A stretch of DNA of 64,000 bases from Prorocentrum cordatum (taxonomy: Eukaryota > Sar > Dinophyceae > Prorocentrales > Prorocentraceae). Below the pieces are notes generated by a model. The model did not search any database. It saw nothing but the letters and a program-made list of their open reading frames with translations, and was not told the DNA's origin. A program made the translations under genes and the position numbers. The stretch lies in contig CAUYUJ010017993.1 in NCBI GenBank assembly GCA_963575745.1, forward strand, positions 751,037-815,036, given 5' to 3'. Below are positions 1-10,620 of the stretch, one piece after another. Numbering within the stretch: the stretch's first letter is position 1; each line of letters begins with the position of its first letter.

Positions 1-1771
1 CATTCTACCAACCATGTCCTCATCCGAATAACATTGTGTCTTGCGGGGGTTTGCTTGGGGAGCGAAGTCCAGTGCCATGTGCAACACCATATGTGCTTTG
101 GGGGTGATGTGCCACGTACACTTATCATGTATCACTGCCTCGGTCGCCAGGGCGTTCAGACAAGCCAAGAAGTCTTCAGTGGCCTCTTGCGCGCGAATCA
201 AATCAGCAGCAGGAATAATTCGCTCATTGTCACGATAAACGTTTTCAAACGTTATTGCGATGTGCAGCAGTGCCAGCCTGAGCTCGCCGTGATCTCCTAC
301 CGAAACCCCGGGGCGGAGGCATACGTCATAGAGCCACCGAACCAGCTGCAAAGTCTGAGCACCTTTTGCCATCTGCTGTGTAAGCTTCACCCAGTCACCA
401 CGAGGGAAAAACTTTTTTTCTTCGAATCTCGGACATGCTTGAATGCCTTTGGCTCTGCACCACGCCTTATGGTCAGCATGAGCCATATAGAACCTCTCCG
501 ATCGATTGTTTCCGGCCCAGGTTCCCTCCAGAACGAGTTCCCTCAAACACGATGCGACTACAATTTGGTAAACGCCGAGATCCAAAGCGTGCAGAGGGTC
601 AACCCAAACCCTCCACACATGGAAACCAGGAATTCGGAGCAAAGGGGAAGGGCTGCCATAGGCCCGTTGCTCTCTCATGAAATTCCGATTCGTCATGAGG
701 GTGTTGCGCAGACGGGAGCGAGATGAAAATTGAGTGAACAGCAGACGGCCTGTCCGCTTATGAGCTTTGCATAGGTGGCAGCATTCATTGATATTGTAAT
801 GCCTGGCCAACTTCAAACTTTCTTGCAAGTATTTCCAATCTCCTCGCATCTCCGACCACACTCCCCGGTATCCCCCTGCCAAGGGCTTGCCAGCTAGAGC
901 TGCCCGCCCTGGCTCGTATTCTGCATTGAACTGTCTGCCTCGATGGTCCACAGGGGGGTATTCACCGATCGCGAGCCATTCTAAGCTCCACACGAGAACC
1001 TCATAAATTTGGTCCAATGTCTTATCTGGAACGATCTTCGAATACTGCACCTCCGTGAAAACGATTCTAGAAAGGATAGTCTCATGGTTTTCAATCGTCC
1101 CGCCCCACAGAAGCATGATAATCTTTTCGTGGTTGAAATCTCCTGCGTCGTCCCCGGAGATACCAATGGGCACACAGCTGGTCGGAGACGTTCGAATATC
1201 TAAAACAGGGTGCTCTTGATACCACGGAGTGGTCCTCGAGGATGGGTTCCAAACTATGTTCTCCCACTCCCCCTTTTTCCTGAGCTCCTGTCATGCCTCC
1301 TTCCTCACTCCCTCCTTTCTCCACTCCCCCTTGATCCGCGAGACGCGAATGTTTAGAAGAACCCGTCCTCGAGTGCTGCCAGAAAGCTTCTAATCGGCCA
1401 GGCCCCCCAACGAACATGTGGTTGAAAAGATCCACCTGCTTGTGCAAACTCGCGAACGTCTCATGAGGTAAAAAGGCATGGTGCGTACGAACTGTTTCAT
1501 GAACGCCATCACTGGAAGCAGCGACTTGAAACTCAAAAACCTGCGGGAGCAACTCGCGCCAGGGTTGTCTTGATACCCATCTGTGCAGCGCTCGCTCAGC
1601 GTGCCGATCTGGCGGGATCGTCGCGAGCTGCTGCACGTGCAAAGGAACTCCAGTGCAACGATCTGCAATTGCTGAGCACAATCGGGCAAAACGTTGAACT
1701 GATGAAACTCCTTCCCCGATGAGACTGAGAAGCTCCATCTCGAGCTCGTCGGGCGAGCCCTCAAAGGCCAT
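1..1771 (-). CDS. transposase-like protein, 3' part, runs off window, one frame change
   Basis: A long reading frame on the minus strand enters near 1771 (MAFEGSPDEL) and continues, with one frame change, to base 1 without a stop. The N-terminal block (1771 to about 1300) holds LPHETFASLHKQVDLF and MFVGGPGRLEAFW. A purine-rich, Gly/Glu-coding linker (about 1260-1340) follows, and the frame then shifts; the downstream frame reads WYQEHPVLDIRTSP, then PIGISGDDAGDFNHEK. Further on are a CHLC pair after GDWKYLQESLKL (763-790) and VDPLHALDLGV (571-603). A Cys pair followed by a D-x-x-H ... LGV motif resembles the zinc-knuckle and DDE region of CACTA/Plavaka-type transposases; that assignment is inference. 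The frame change is either a frameshift in the purine-rich linker or a small intron. The start is tentative: the frame stays open upstream into AT-rich DNA, so a 5' exon may be missed. Confidence 0.55.
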
Positions 1772-1889
1772 GGCTTCAATTACATGGGAACTGGCCGAAA
1801 GAAAGTGGTTGGGATAATCACACGCGAATATCACCGAGCCTAGACGAGCTGATTCAAATGATAATTCATGTGTTGTAATTACGCTTATA

Positions 1890-1980
1890 CATTTTTTATG
1901 CATATATATATATATGCATATATAGATATATGAATATGTACACATACATTTATTTTATATATATATATATGTATATGCAT
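1890..1980. repeat. AT-rich (TA)n patch
   Basis: Alternating TA runs interrupted by ATGCATATA and GTACACATAC, in sharp contrast to the surrounding high-GC sequence. It lies upstream of the minus-strand transposase-like gene; no regulatory role is shown. Confidence 0.8.
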
Positions 1981-2144
1981 AATCCTCCTCACCCTACTCC
2001 ATGTTTCTCTCACCCTGACTCTCAACTCACCCCTCTTGCGTTAGCATGTGGTGCCTTGTCCCGGGTGAGTGGGGGGCCTCGTCCAAATTATTTAATCGTT
2101 TCGTTCATTTCGCCGGCCCGTAATTGCCTCGCCGCTTGGGGGCC

Positions 2145-2575
2145 GCGTTGAGGCCTCTTGGGGGCCTCTGGGAGGCAGTTTTTGTTTTTTAACGACGACC
2201 GCCCTTGAAGCAACATTTTTACATGCTGAGTTGGGCCTTTGGGAGGCAGTTTTGAGGCCTCTTTGGGGTCAAGTTTGAGCCTATTGGGGGCCTCTCGGGG
2301 TGCCTCTTGGGGGCTTCTTGGGCCTCTTGGAGGAGTGCATCTTGCGAGCTTATTGGGGGCCTCTTGCGGGTTGCCTCTCGGGGTGCCTCTTGCGAGCCCA
2401 TTGGGGGCCTCTTTCGAGCCCATTGGGGGCCTCTTGGTTTCTCGGGGGGCCTCTCGGGGTGCCTCTTGCGAGCCCATTGGGGCCTCTTGGGGGCTTCTTG
2501 GGGCCTCCTGAAATTTGGGGCCACTTGGGGCCTCTTGGGGCCTCTTGGAGGATCTCGAGACTGCTGAGGAAGAGG
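2145..2575. repeat. degenerate GGGGGCCTCTTGG repeat
   Basis: Short imperfect units of about 12-20 bases built on GGGGCCTCTTGGGGGC. The same low-complexity family recurs at 13480-14330, 54115-54680 and 55740-56370, and in the opposite orientation at 23085-23330. It is open in several frames at once (Pro/Arg/Gly-rich), so it is not called coding. Confidence 0.75.
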
Positions 2576-2784
2576 GGAGGGTACACCGCGCAGCAAAAAG
2601 GCTGGCCAGCCCCACAGGCCAGTCCTCGGAGTACATCATTGAAAGTGCAAGCGGCTAGCTGGGTGATCCAGTCTGGAGCGCATGCACACCCAAGGCAGCG
2701 CAGGACTTTCACGCCCATAGTTCACCAGCTAGCTGCAAGAAGTCCACACAAGATATATTGTGGTGCCCCAAACAGGCCGCCGAC

Positions 2785-2985
2785 GAGAGCATTGAGGGAG
2801 AGAAAGAGAAGAAGAGGCGAGGGAAGGAAGGAGAGAGGGAACAGAGGGGGGAGGGTAGAAGAGAAAGGCAGATGAGAGGAGTGCAGAAGAGGCCCCAGAG
2901 GGAGGAGGAGGAGGAGGAAGAGGAGGAGGAGGAGGAGGAGGAGGAGCTGGAGGAGCTGGAGGACGACGAGGAAGAGGTGGTAGCT
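2785..2985. repeat. purine-rich GGA/GAA tract
   Basis: GA-rich sequence that becomes a nearly pure GGA run (about 2898-2970), ending just before the 3' end of the hypothetical gene at 3076. Confidence 0.8.
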
Positions 2986-3075
2986 GTATGCTATCGTCCA
3001 AGCCTGACATATGCATGAAAATGCGGATGCATGCAGTCGCGACACAGTCGCGACATTGCCACCTCGAGCTCGAGC

Positions 3076-5158
3076 TCATGACTCCTCCTTGCCATCCGTG
3101 GCATGGAGGTCGGCAGCGGCGTCGACGCCATCCGCCGTGTCGAGCTGCGCCTCCGCAGCCCTCATCTTGGCCTCGAGCTGCCCGTCAAAGACAGACGTCG
3201 GCTTCTTGATGTTCTCGCCGAGGATCCTTCGGGCCTCTAGCAAGTCCTCGCTGAGTGAATCAGAATCACCTTTGATGGAGTGGAACTTCTCGACCACGTC
3301 CGACAAGGTTGGTCGGTCGCCTTGCAGCAGCTCGTGGAAGGTAGCAAGAGCAGACGTCACCTTGGGCTCGCTGATCTGGATCGCATCAATCACCGACTGC
3401 TTGAACTTATTCTGGCAGGTATCCAACGCCTTGAGCACCCGGTTGATGGCCGAGATGTCCGCCGACAATTTGTTGATCACCACCGTAGTCAGAGAACGTG
3501 GGGAAAGGTTGGCAGGCTTCTTGGCAGCCTTAGGAGCCGACTTGGCCTTGGCCTTGGCTTTGGCCCGCGTCGGGCCCGAGTCATTCTCGGTGTGGGGCTT
3601 CTCATCCTTCTCGATGCCTCGACCCAAGCTCCTCACCAGATCTGCTGCCATCCCAGCATTCATCTCATCAACGTGGCCCGTCAGAGTCGCGCTGGTCTGG
3701 CGGGCAACCTCGTCCTTGCTGCCCTCGATGTTGGCGAGTGGAACGTAGTAGATGTTGAACCTCTTGTCCCGCTTGTGCTTGGCGTCATCGCTGCACCTCT
3801 GTTTGGCGTGCTTCAGCATGTCGTTGCAAATTTGCATCGTCTCCTCACTCGCGTGGGCAGGGTACATCGCATACACTTGAAACTTAGTTGCCCATATCAT
3901 GGTCTTCTCCCTGTAGACCGACTTCGTCCTGGTGTGCCTCTCCTGGATGACCATGACCGCGCAGCTCGTATCCTGCACATACGCCTGTAGAAAGGCGAAT
4001 TTGCTGGCGTTCTTCTTGGAGTCAGCCTCCCACTTGGCCACGATCTCTGACGGGATATTCGGGCGACTGAGCGCCCGTGAGATTGCAGAGTACAATTTCT
4101 TCCGCAAGGCCACGTCCACGTCACCAGGCACGACCGCTGCCAAGATCTGCTCCTTGACCTGAGAGGCCCAGTGGAGGTGGAGGAGAAGGAAGAAGTGGAG
4201 GTGGAGGATGTGTGGTTGGTGTGGTTAGTGCCCACGCCCGACGTCGTCGGGCACGATGTACGTCTTTCCCTTGATGCCAGCATCACGCACGTCCGCCTCG
4301 ACCGCCACCGCGTCAGCGCCCCGCGCAGCACGAGGCCCGTCATCTGCGACTCCAGCTGCATGAGCTTCGTCGGCACGGGCGTCATCGCATGGCTGGTCCG
4401 TGAGCTGATCCTCGGGCGCCGGCGCCTGGAGATCGTGGGCGGCGGCGGCGGTTGATGGCGCGGGCTTGGACGGCTCTGGGAGCGCACATCCTGGTCCGAC
4501 CTTCCAGCCAGACTTGATGGCCTCGAACGTATCCTCTGGCACAGTCTGAGTGGCTATGTCATCTGAGGACTCCAACATCATTGGGGAGATACTCGGCACC
4601 ATCTTGGCCCGTTGCGGCGGAGTGACGTATGCTGACCCCGCAGACGACGGGGCTGGCGAACACACTGGTACACATGCTGACCTTGCCGACGACGGGGCTG
4701 AGGAACACACTGGTACACATGCTGACCCTGCGGACGACGGGGCTGGCGAACACGATGGAGTAGCACCCTTAATGTGACCGAATCTAAAACACAAGAGGTG
4801 GAATGAAAAGTCAATTCACTCGTAACCCAACTCATTGGGCACGGATGAGTTAACACTTAGCCGTCCACCTATTGTGGTTTAGTGCGGTGACCTTCCGCTT
4901 CTTGGGGAACCCAGCCTTCACTGCAGTGGGCGACGCTTGGACTGGAGTGAGAGGGCCAGCTGCATCCAACCTGAGCTCCTCGATCTTAGGCTCGACCAGG
5001 GGGCGGACGATTGATGCTTGAATCTCCTGAAGCGAATCCTGCTGCTGCATCTCGTCGTCCATGGCGATCTCTGGCTTGCACGAAGGGCGGGGGGCACAGG
5101 CTTTCGCTCTCTTGACGGGCGGAGCGCCCATGGCGCGCATCTTCGCGTAGAGATCCAT
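3076..5158 (-). CDS. spliced hypothetical protein, at least three coding blocks
   Basis: Product not recognised. Block 1 (5158 to about 4870) starts MDLYAKMRAMGAPPVKRAKA and ends near PKKRKVTALNHN, a short basic stretch that could be a nuclear signal. Block 2 (about 4785 to 4240) begins with three 15-residue repeats (SPAPSSAGSACVPVC type) and ends AGIKGKTYIVPDDV. Block 3 (about 4161 to 3076) is the main domain: QVKEQILAAVVPGDVDVALR, then a compact mixed helix/strand region with KTMIWATKFQVYAMYPAHA and FNIYYVPLANIEG, a Lys/Ala-rich linker (AKAKAKAKSAPKAAKK) and a helical C-terminus. The gap between blocks 2 and 3 has a CTAAC-like branch region and a pyrimidine-rich stretch ending TCTCAG, as expected of an intron. 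Exact splice sites are uncertain because dinoflagellate introns are often non-canonical. The consistent composition and a single long frame argue for a real gene. Confidence 0.6.
4631..4757 (-). repeat. 45-base tandem repeat inside coding block 2
   Basis: Nearly three copies of a 45-base unit (starting GCTGAC at 4631, 4676 and 4721 on the plus strand). The unit is a whole number of codons, giving a 15-residue Ser/Ala/Pro/Cys repeat in the hypothetical protein. Confidence 0.85.
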
Positions 5159-5335
5159 ACTGGGCGAGGTGAACAGTCGATGCCAGCAACGCTGGAGGAG
5201 CCACAACGGCTGTGTCTGTCCGAAATGGCCGACGACCGCAACGTCAAAATCTGAGCGCCTGGGCCGTTCAAAATACCCGGTAAATACACGAAACATACAC
5301 GGTCGGATATTGCATTTTCCCTGTGTTTTTCCCAG

Positions 5336-5384
5336 CCATCCTGTGGTGTTGGGTCCTCGTTTTGAAGAGACGGTGCCCCGCGTC
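5336..5384 (+). repeat. module head, copy 1
   Basis: CCATCCTGTGGTGTTGGGTC, then CTCGTTTTGAAGAGACGGTG and CCCCGCGTC. The same ~50-base block precedes pyrimidine tracts and 72-91-base repeat arrays elsewhere (16805, 18226, 32306, 33659, 34728; divergent at 24079, 27728 and 29033). Confidence 0.8.
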
Positions 5385-5453
5385 TCCTTCCTCCTCCTCC
5401 TCCGCCTCCTCTCCCCTCCTATCATCCTCATCGTCATCATCATCATCATCATT

Positions 5454-5548
<95 letters not shown>

Positions 5549-5650
5549 TATCATCATCATCCTCTCTTCTCCTCTCCTCTCCTCTCCTCTCCTCTTCTCT
5601 CCTCTCCTCTCCTCTCCTCCTCTCCTCTCCTCCTCTCCTCTTCACCCACC
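5385..5650. repeat. (ATC)n microsatellite and CTCTC tract
   Basis: A TCC-rich lead (5385-5425) is followed by about 140 bases of nearly uninterrupted ATC triplets (about 5428-5565), then repeats of CTCCTCTC (5566-5645). It sits between the module head and its tandem array. Confidence 0.9.
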
Positions 5651-5654
5651 CAGT

Positions 5655-5990
5655 ACACCGTTTCGTGGCCCCATAGGGAGCTCCACCGAAGGCCCCAGTG
5701 CCCGCGCCCGCATGCGTCACCCACACCCATTTCGGCACACCCCTCACACGTTTCGTGGCTCCATAGGGAGCTCCACCGAAGGCCCCAGTGCCCGCGCCCG
5801 CATGCCGTCACCCACACCCATTTCGGCACACCCCTCACACGTTTCGTGGCTCCATAGGGAGCTCCACCGAAGGCCCCAGTGCCCGCGCCCGCATGCGTCA
5901 CCCACACCCATTTCGGCACACCCCTCACACGTTTCGTGGCTCCATAGGGAGCTCCACCGAAGGCCCCAGTGCCCGCGCCCGCATAGCCCC
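5655..5990 (+). repeat. module tandem array, ~90-base units x4
   Basis: Four units of about 90-91 bases, each with CACACGTTTCGTGGC, CCATAGGGAGCTCCACCGAA and GGCCCCAGTGCCCGCGCC. Units at 5750, 5841 and 5931 give the spacing. Confidence 0.9.
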
Positions 5991-6345
5991 CCAGGGACGG
6001 CAAGTTCCTGCTCAGATCTGCGCGGTGCCTCACTCCGCTGGACCCACCAGCAGCCCTCGGAAACTGGCGACAATTTCGCAGATCGCAGCCCCCCAGGCAC
6101 GGCGAGGTCCCGCTCAGATCTGCGCAGTGCCTCACTCCGCTGGACCCGCCAGCAGCCTTCGAAACTGGCGACAGTTCCGCAGATCGCTATGCTGGCCCCC
6201 CAAGCAGCCCGCGAAAGTTGCGACGGTTTCGCAGATCGCAGCCCCCCAAGGACGGCCGCTCAGATCTGCGCGGCGCCTCACTCCGCAGGACCCACCAGCA
6301 GCCCTCGAAAGTGGCGACAGTTTCGCAGATCGCAGCCCCCATCGT
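5990..6345. repeat. ~102-base tandem repeat with TTTCGCAGATCGCAGCC
   Basis: Three full copies and one short one. Landmarks are GCTCAGATCTGCGC (6010, 6112, 6258) and TTTCGCAGATCGCAGCC. The third copy (about 6185-6240) lacks the middle part. Unrelated in sequence to the ~90-base units it follows. Confidence 0.85.
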
Positions 6346-6394
6346 CGGCGAAGAGAGGACAGGAGGAGGCGGGAGGCGGGAGGAAGGACGCGAC

Positions 6395-6438
6395 CACAGT
6401 GCTCTATTCCAAAACGAACACCCAACCAAGGAGGGTTG
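6395..6438 (-). repeat. inverted module head
   Basis: Read on the minus strand this gives GTTGGGTGTTCGTTTTGGAA, then TAGAGCACTG and CGCGTCC, a diverged copy of the module head. It is the only head found in the opposite orientation. Confidence 0.55.
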
Positions 6439-6449
6439 GGAACAACGAA

Positions 6450-7065
6450 AACAACAGCAGAGAGGGAGAGGGAGAGAGAGAGAGAGAAGGAGGAAGAGGG
6501 CGACGGGGCTCGATTGCCGGCAGGGGCGCCGCCCTCGTCCGGACGGCGGCCCGCCTGCTCTTCACTCTCCGCATCCTCTCCCCTCCCTCCCGCCGCCTCC
6601 AGCGGGGCGCCCGGCTTTCCTCGCCTGCCTGCTCTCCTCGCCTCCCCTCCCCTTTCTTCCTCCCTCTCCTCGGCGCTCCTCCCTCCCCCGCTCCTCCCTC
6701 CCTCCTTCCTCCCTCCATCCCATCCTCTCCCTTCCCTCCTTCCGTCTCCCCCCGGCAGGGCGCCCAGCTTCTCGCCTGCTCTCCTCGCCTCCCCTCCCTC
6801 CTCCCTCTCTTCGGCCCCCTCCCTCCCCCCTCCTCCCCTCCATCCTTCCTCCCCCTCCCTCCCTCCTTTATCTTACTCTGCGGTCCTTCGAGGCGTCTGA
6901 TTCAAGGGAGTCCAGCCTGCAGCTCAGACCTCGGTCCGACGACGACAACGACGACGACGACGACCATTCCTCCGCTGCCTCTTCCCCCCTTTCCCCCCCT
7001 CCCTCCTCCAGTCTCGAACCTCGTCCTCCCCGCCCACGCCCCGCCGACTTCCTGCCCCGGCATGC
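6450..7065. repeat. GA tract followed by long CCCTCC pyrimidine tract
   Basis: A GAGAGA run (6455-6500) precedes some 500 bases dominated by CCCTCC on the plus strand. No credible gene; frames are open only because the composition lacks A. Confidence 0.75.
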
Positions 7066-7137
7066 TCCCGCTCGCCTTCGACTGGGGGTCGACTACAGAA
7101 TTCAATCCTCGGTCGGTCACGCGCAGAAGGGAAGTAT

Positions 7138-7250
7138 GGGGAGGGGGGGGCTTCTTAGAACCCCCCTGTGCTTCTTAGAAGGTGCGGGTTTTGTCTATAG
7201 TTGTAGTGCCAGCAGCTTCTAAGAAGCAGCCGCCTTCTTAGAACCCCCCC
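7138..7250. repeat. nested short palindromes (CTTCTTAGAAG)
   Basis: Several CTTCTTAGAA/CTTCTAAGAAG dyads bordered by G and C runs. The two ends (GGGGGCTTCTTAGAACCCCC and CCGCCTTCTTAGAACCCCCC) can each form hairpins. Confidence 0.6.
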
Positions 7251-7254
7251 TCCC

Positions 7255-7840
7255 CCTGCACCCTTGCGCTTGCCGCCAAGTCGCATCCACGATAAATTCG
7301 TCGACAGCTCCGCAGATGTGCGGAGCATTCCACGCGATTGTAATATATTCGACGGACAAGATCAATGTTGACCGCGCGCGCGCGCCCCGCGGCGCCGGGT
7401 CCGAGGTCCGGCGGCGCAGGATGAGGATGGCCGCGAGACACCGCCTCGCTGCGTCGGGGCAGGAACCGCTGGGGAGCGCAACCGGCGGCTGTAACGGGCG
7501 TTGCGCAATGGGAGGTCTGGGGGGGGGTGGAAATCCACCACGCAAGTATTTACACAGACTCCCGACGAACCTGGCATGTACCTTCAGGTGGGTGGCGGTG
7601 TATCAAGTCGCTGGCTCTCAACGGTGGCTTATACACCGCCACCCTCCCCCGAGGCCCAGAACTGATCCATTTGAGGGTGTCCGTGTACTTTTTTTTTTGC
7701 GGCGGAATGGATGCGGGGGCGAAGAGAAGTGCATCCTCTGTGGCCTCCAGGAGGGCCCCCACCGGCCCAAAGAGGGGCACGAGCGGTGCGCGTTTCTACC
7801 CCCCCCCGATTGATCGCCCCCGTACTAAGATTCAGACTTC
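7255..7840. other. no gene recognised
   Basis: GC-rich unique-looking DNA with a CGCGCGCGCG run at 7373-7385 and a T-run at 7690-7699. Short frames exist but none has a recognisable motif or consistent coding bias. Confidence 0.4.
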
Positions 7841-7841
7841 T

Positions 7842-7997
7842 GTCGGGCCTGTCCCTCTACAGGAGAACTATTCAAACATAGTAAGAAGAGAACATAGTCT
7901 GGGGACGATGTTTGATCATTTTTTGATTATTTTTGGTCATTGTTTGAGTAGTTTTAATTGTTCGTCCCATCTCCGCCTGTAGGGGGACATGCCCGAC
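7842..7997. mobile_element. short inverted-repeat element, family A copy 1 (MITE-like)
   Basis: Ends GTCGGGCCTGTCCCTCTACA and, inverted, GTCGGGCATGTCCCCCTACA. About 156 bases with an AT-rich, T-rich centre and no coding capacity. Related copies at 45195-45340 and a one-ended copy at 29229. Confidence 0.75.
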
Positions 7998-8194
7998 CTA
8001 ACATCAGACATGTTCGCATCCTGACAAGAAGCATACCTGCAGGTTTTGGGCCGTTTTGGGCCCTCCCCCCTGGGCCCCGGGGACCGTCCAAAGCTGTTCG
8101 GGATGACAAATCGGTCCTGGGTCCAGGGGCAGGACTTCGGGGGTCGCGCGCATTGACAAACAATTCAGAACAACGCACGTCTATGACGGCACCC

Positions 8195-8660
8195 ATGAGG
8201 AGGAGGAGGAGGAAGAGAAGGAGGAGGAGGAGGAGGAGAAGGAGGAGGAGGAGGAACAGGAGGAGGAGGAGGAGGACCAGGAGGCGGAGGCGGAGGCGGA
8301 GGCGGAGGATGGAGGAGGAGGAGGAGGAGGAGGAGGAGGAGGAGGAGGAGGAGGAGGAGGAGGAGGAGGAGGAGGAGGAGGAGGAGGAGGAGGAGGAGGA
8401 GGGGAGGAGGAGGAGGAGGAGGAGGAGGAGGAGGCGGAGGCGGAGGCGGAGGCGGAGGCGGAGGCGGAGGCGGAGGCGGAGGCGGAGGCGGAGGCGGAGG
8501 CGGAGGCGGAGGAGGAGGAGGAGGAGGAGGAGGAGGGGGAGGAGCAGGAGGAGGAGGAGGAGGAGGAGGAGGAGGAGGAGGAGGAGGGCGGAGGAGGAGG
8601 AGGCGGCGGCGGCGGCGGAGGAGGAGGAGGAGGAGGAAGAGCACACGGAGGATGATGATG
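8195..8660. repeat. long GGA array with GGAGGC block
   Basis: About 450 bases of (GGA)n. It includes a regular hexamer block (GGCGGA)n at about 8433-8510 and ends with GATGATGATGATG at 8652-8667. It is a homopurine strand and therefore open in all frames; not called coding. Confidence 0.9.
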
Positions 8661-8883
8661 ATGATGGGAGTGCGGGCGCAGCAAGGATGCTAGGAACGTG
8701 CCTGTCGTGTTCGGCGTGGACCCCTTGTTCTCTCTCGGTGTGGGGATGTCTGGATAATCGCGCCTCACTCCCTGGGGTTCCTCGCGCCGCTGTGCTTGCA
8801 CTGTTTAGGGATTGGTGGTGTGAATTTTCTGCTCTCGGTAGCTGCTCTTTTTTGGCTCGAGTGTTACTCTGCGACCTGCGGCC

Positions 8884-9728
8884 TTGAGTCGCATGCGCGC
8901 AGCGAGCCACACTGCTTTCTGGAGCGGGCCCATCGCCGCGATAGTTGTGTCCGTCGGGCTGCACAAGCCGCCCAGCCCGCCGGGCCCTCCGTGTTCTGAC
9001 CCACCTGGCTGCGAGTGCCACTGCCCTGAGGCGGTGCCGTGCCCGCCAGCCGCTCCGTGCGTCTGCCCGAGGTGCCCGGAGACGGCGCCCTGCCCCCCCG
9101 GACGAGCTGAGCCCTGAGGAGGTGCTCATTTTCGGGCTCGTCAGCTGGGTGGTCCAGTCGGCGTGCGCGGCAGTCTGGAGGCTGCTGCTCAGGATCTGCG
9201 GGCGAGCCCGCGGAGATCATGGCGTTCGTTGGGCACGGCGCCGGCGAGGCGTGCTGGAAGCGCCTCCTTCCAGGTAAGCATTTCCTGGCCTGGTACGACG
9301 CCGACGACGTGTACCACGAGAGGCTGGCGCTGTGGCCGGAAACGCATGGCAGGTGGGTCATCCTGACCCCCGATCTCGACATGTACTCGGAGGGGCTGGA
9401 CGGCAGCGAGGGCGCCGACGGCGTGTCGCGCGTCCTGGACTTCCGCCCGGAAGGTCGCTTACCGCCGCTGGACAAGCCGGTGCGCCGCTTCCCGGCTTCG
9501 GTGCCCCTTGCAAATTTGAAGGGCTACATCCGTGAGGGGCGCCGCCTAGCTTTGGAGGAAGGCTCTGAGGCAGGTCATCAGCCGATCGAGGTCTCGGACG
9601 TGGTGATGCGTGATCGCGAGGTGGTGCCGTTAGACACCATGTTTGGCAGTCGCTTCCTTCCCCGACGCCTGCCGCTGCGACGCGGCTCTCTAGCGGCCGA
9701 TGCCCCCGCGGGCGCGGAGGCCCCATGA
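8884..9728 (+). pseudogene. retroelement leader: two hydrophobic segments, Cys-rich stretch
   Basis: The frame beginning MRAASHTAFWSGPIAAIVVS (ATG at 8893) gives a hydrophobic segment, then PPGPPCSDPPGCECHCPEAV and CPPAAPCVCPRCPETAPC, a dense Cys/Pro stretch. After a frame change comes DELSPEEVLIFGLVSWVVQS, a second hydrophobic segment. From 9219 another frame reads MAFVGHGAGEACWKRLLPGK and GRWVILTPDLDMYSEGL up to a TGA at 9726. The layout suggests a membrane-anchored leader, but each piece is in a different frame, so no intact product is made. Confidence 0.5.
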
Positions 9729-9743
9729 GCCGCTGCCCCGGCC

Positions 9744-10620
9744 GTGGCGCCTGGGCCGGCGGATGCTCCGCTGGTGGCCGCGCATCCCTTGCGCGGGCCG
9801 CTGGGCGCTCCAGAGGGCCACGTCTGGCTACTGATGGAGGGCGGCCGCGTGGGGAAGCTCGGTAAGGAGGTGGCGCTTGGCCCAGATGACTTCGCGCTCT
9901 CGGACTATGACGCAGTGATCATCCGCCATTGCCAGGCGCGCCGCGCTGAGCTCGTGCCGCTGTCGGAGGTGGGCGCCGCCCGTCGCGCCCGCCGTGAGGA
10001 GCTGGCAGAGCAGCTGCGGGTTGCGGTGAGGGCGTTTTTCTGCCTCCGCCGCTCGAGCCGCTTGCGGGTCCCGGGGCCGCCGTCGGCGTGGGCGGCGCAG
10101 CGACGCCGCCGCCGCCGACCGAGGGCGCTCGCATTTTGTGGATTGATTACGATGGGCAGGGCGAGCGATACAAGCCTTATCGCAAAGCCGCGCAGGAGTT
10201 TCCACGTGCCGGACCAGCACTGGCCCCTGGAGGGCCTGTCCACGCACATGCATGTGATGAAGCACATTGAGCGTAGCGGGGGCGACCCGCGCTTGTGGCT
10301 GCAGTTGTGGGCTCGGGCGATAGGGTGATGCACGAGTTAACCTGTCTCGTAGATATGATGTTCTACGCGTCGACGTTCGACCGGGCGCACGCCCCAGCCC
10401 CAACCACTTTCGAGGTGCTTGCGAGACGGTTCCAGACCACCCTCGACGCCTACAGGATTCCTGGGAGCTCCGAATTGGCAGATGGCGCGCTTCTGAAGCG
10501 GGCTGACTGCGGCCGTGGACGCCTTCGTTCCCGAGCTGAGGCAGTACGGCGCCAAGCGGGCCAAAGAAGAGTTCGACCTTGAGACGGGCGCCCAGCGCGT
10601 GCGCGGGCTGGGCAGCGGCG
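9744..10620 (+). pseudogene. retroelement middle region (WIDYDGQGERYK block)
   Basis: It follows the leader in the same frame after one in-frame TGA (9726-9728): EGHVWLLMEGGRVGKLGKEV. It then switches frame to ILWIDYDGQGERYKPYRKAA (10120-10190), back to STHMHVMKHIERSGGDPRLW, and again to RVMHELTCLVDMMFYASTFD (10325-10380) and FEVLARRFQTTLDAYR. Function unknown; at least three frame changes mark it as decayed. Confidence 0.5.

Noticed and set aside
5169-7178. A 669-codon open frame, plus strand
   Set aside because: It runs through (ATC)n, CTCTC, tandem units and CCCTCC text; other frames and the opposite strand are equally open. Lack of stops follows from the repeats.
7954-9129. A 391-codon minus-strand frame over the GGA array
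   Set aside because: Poly-Leu/Arg/Ser/Pro translation of a triplet array; the flanks carry no motif.
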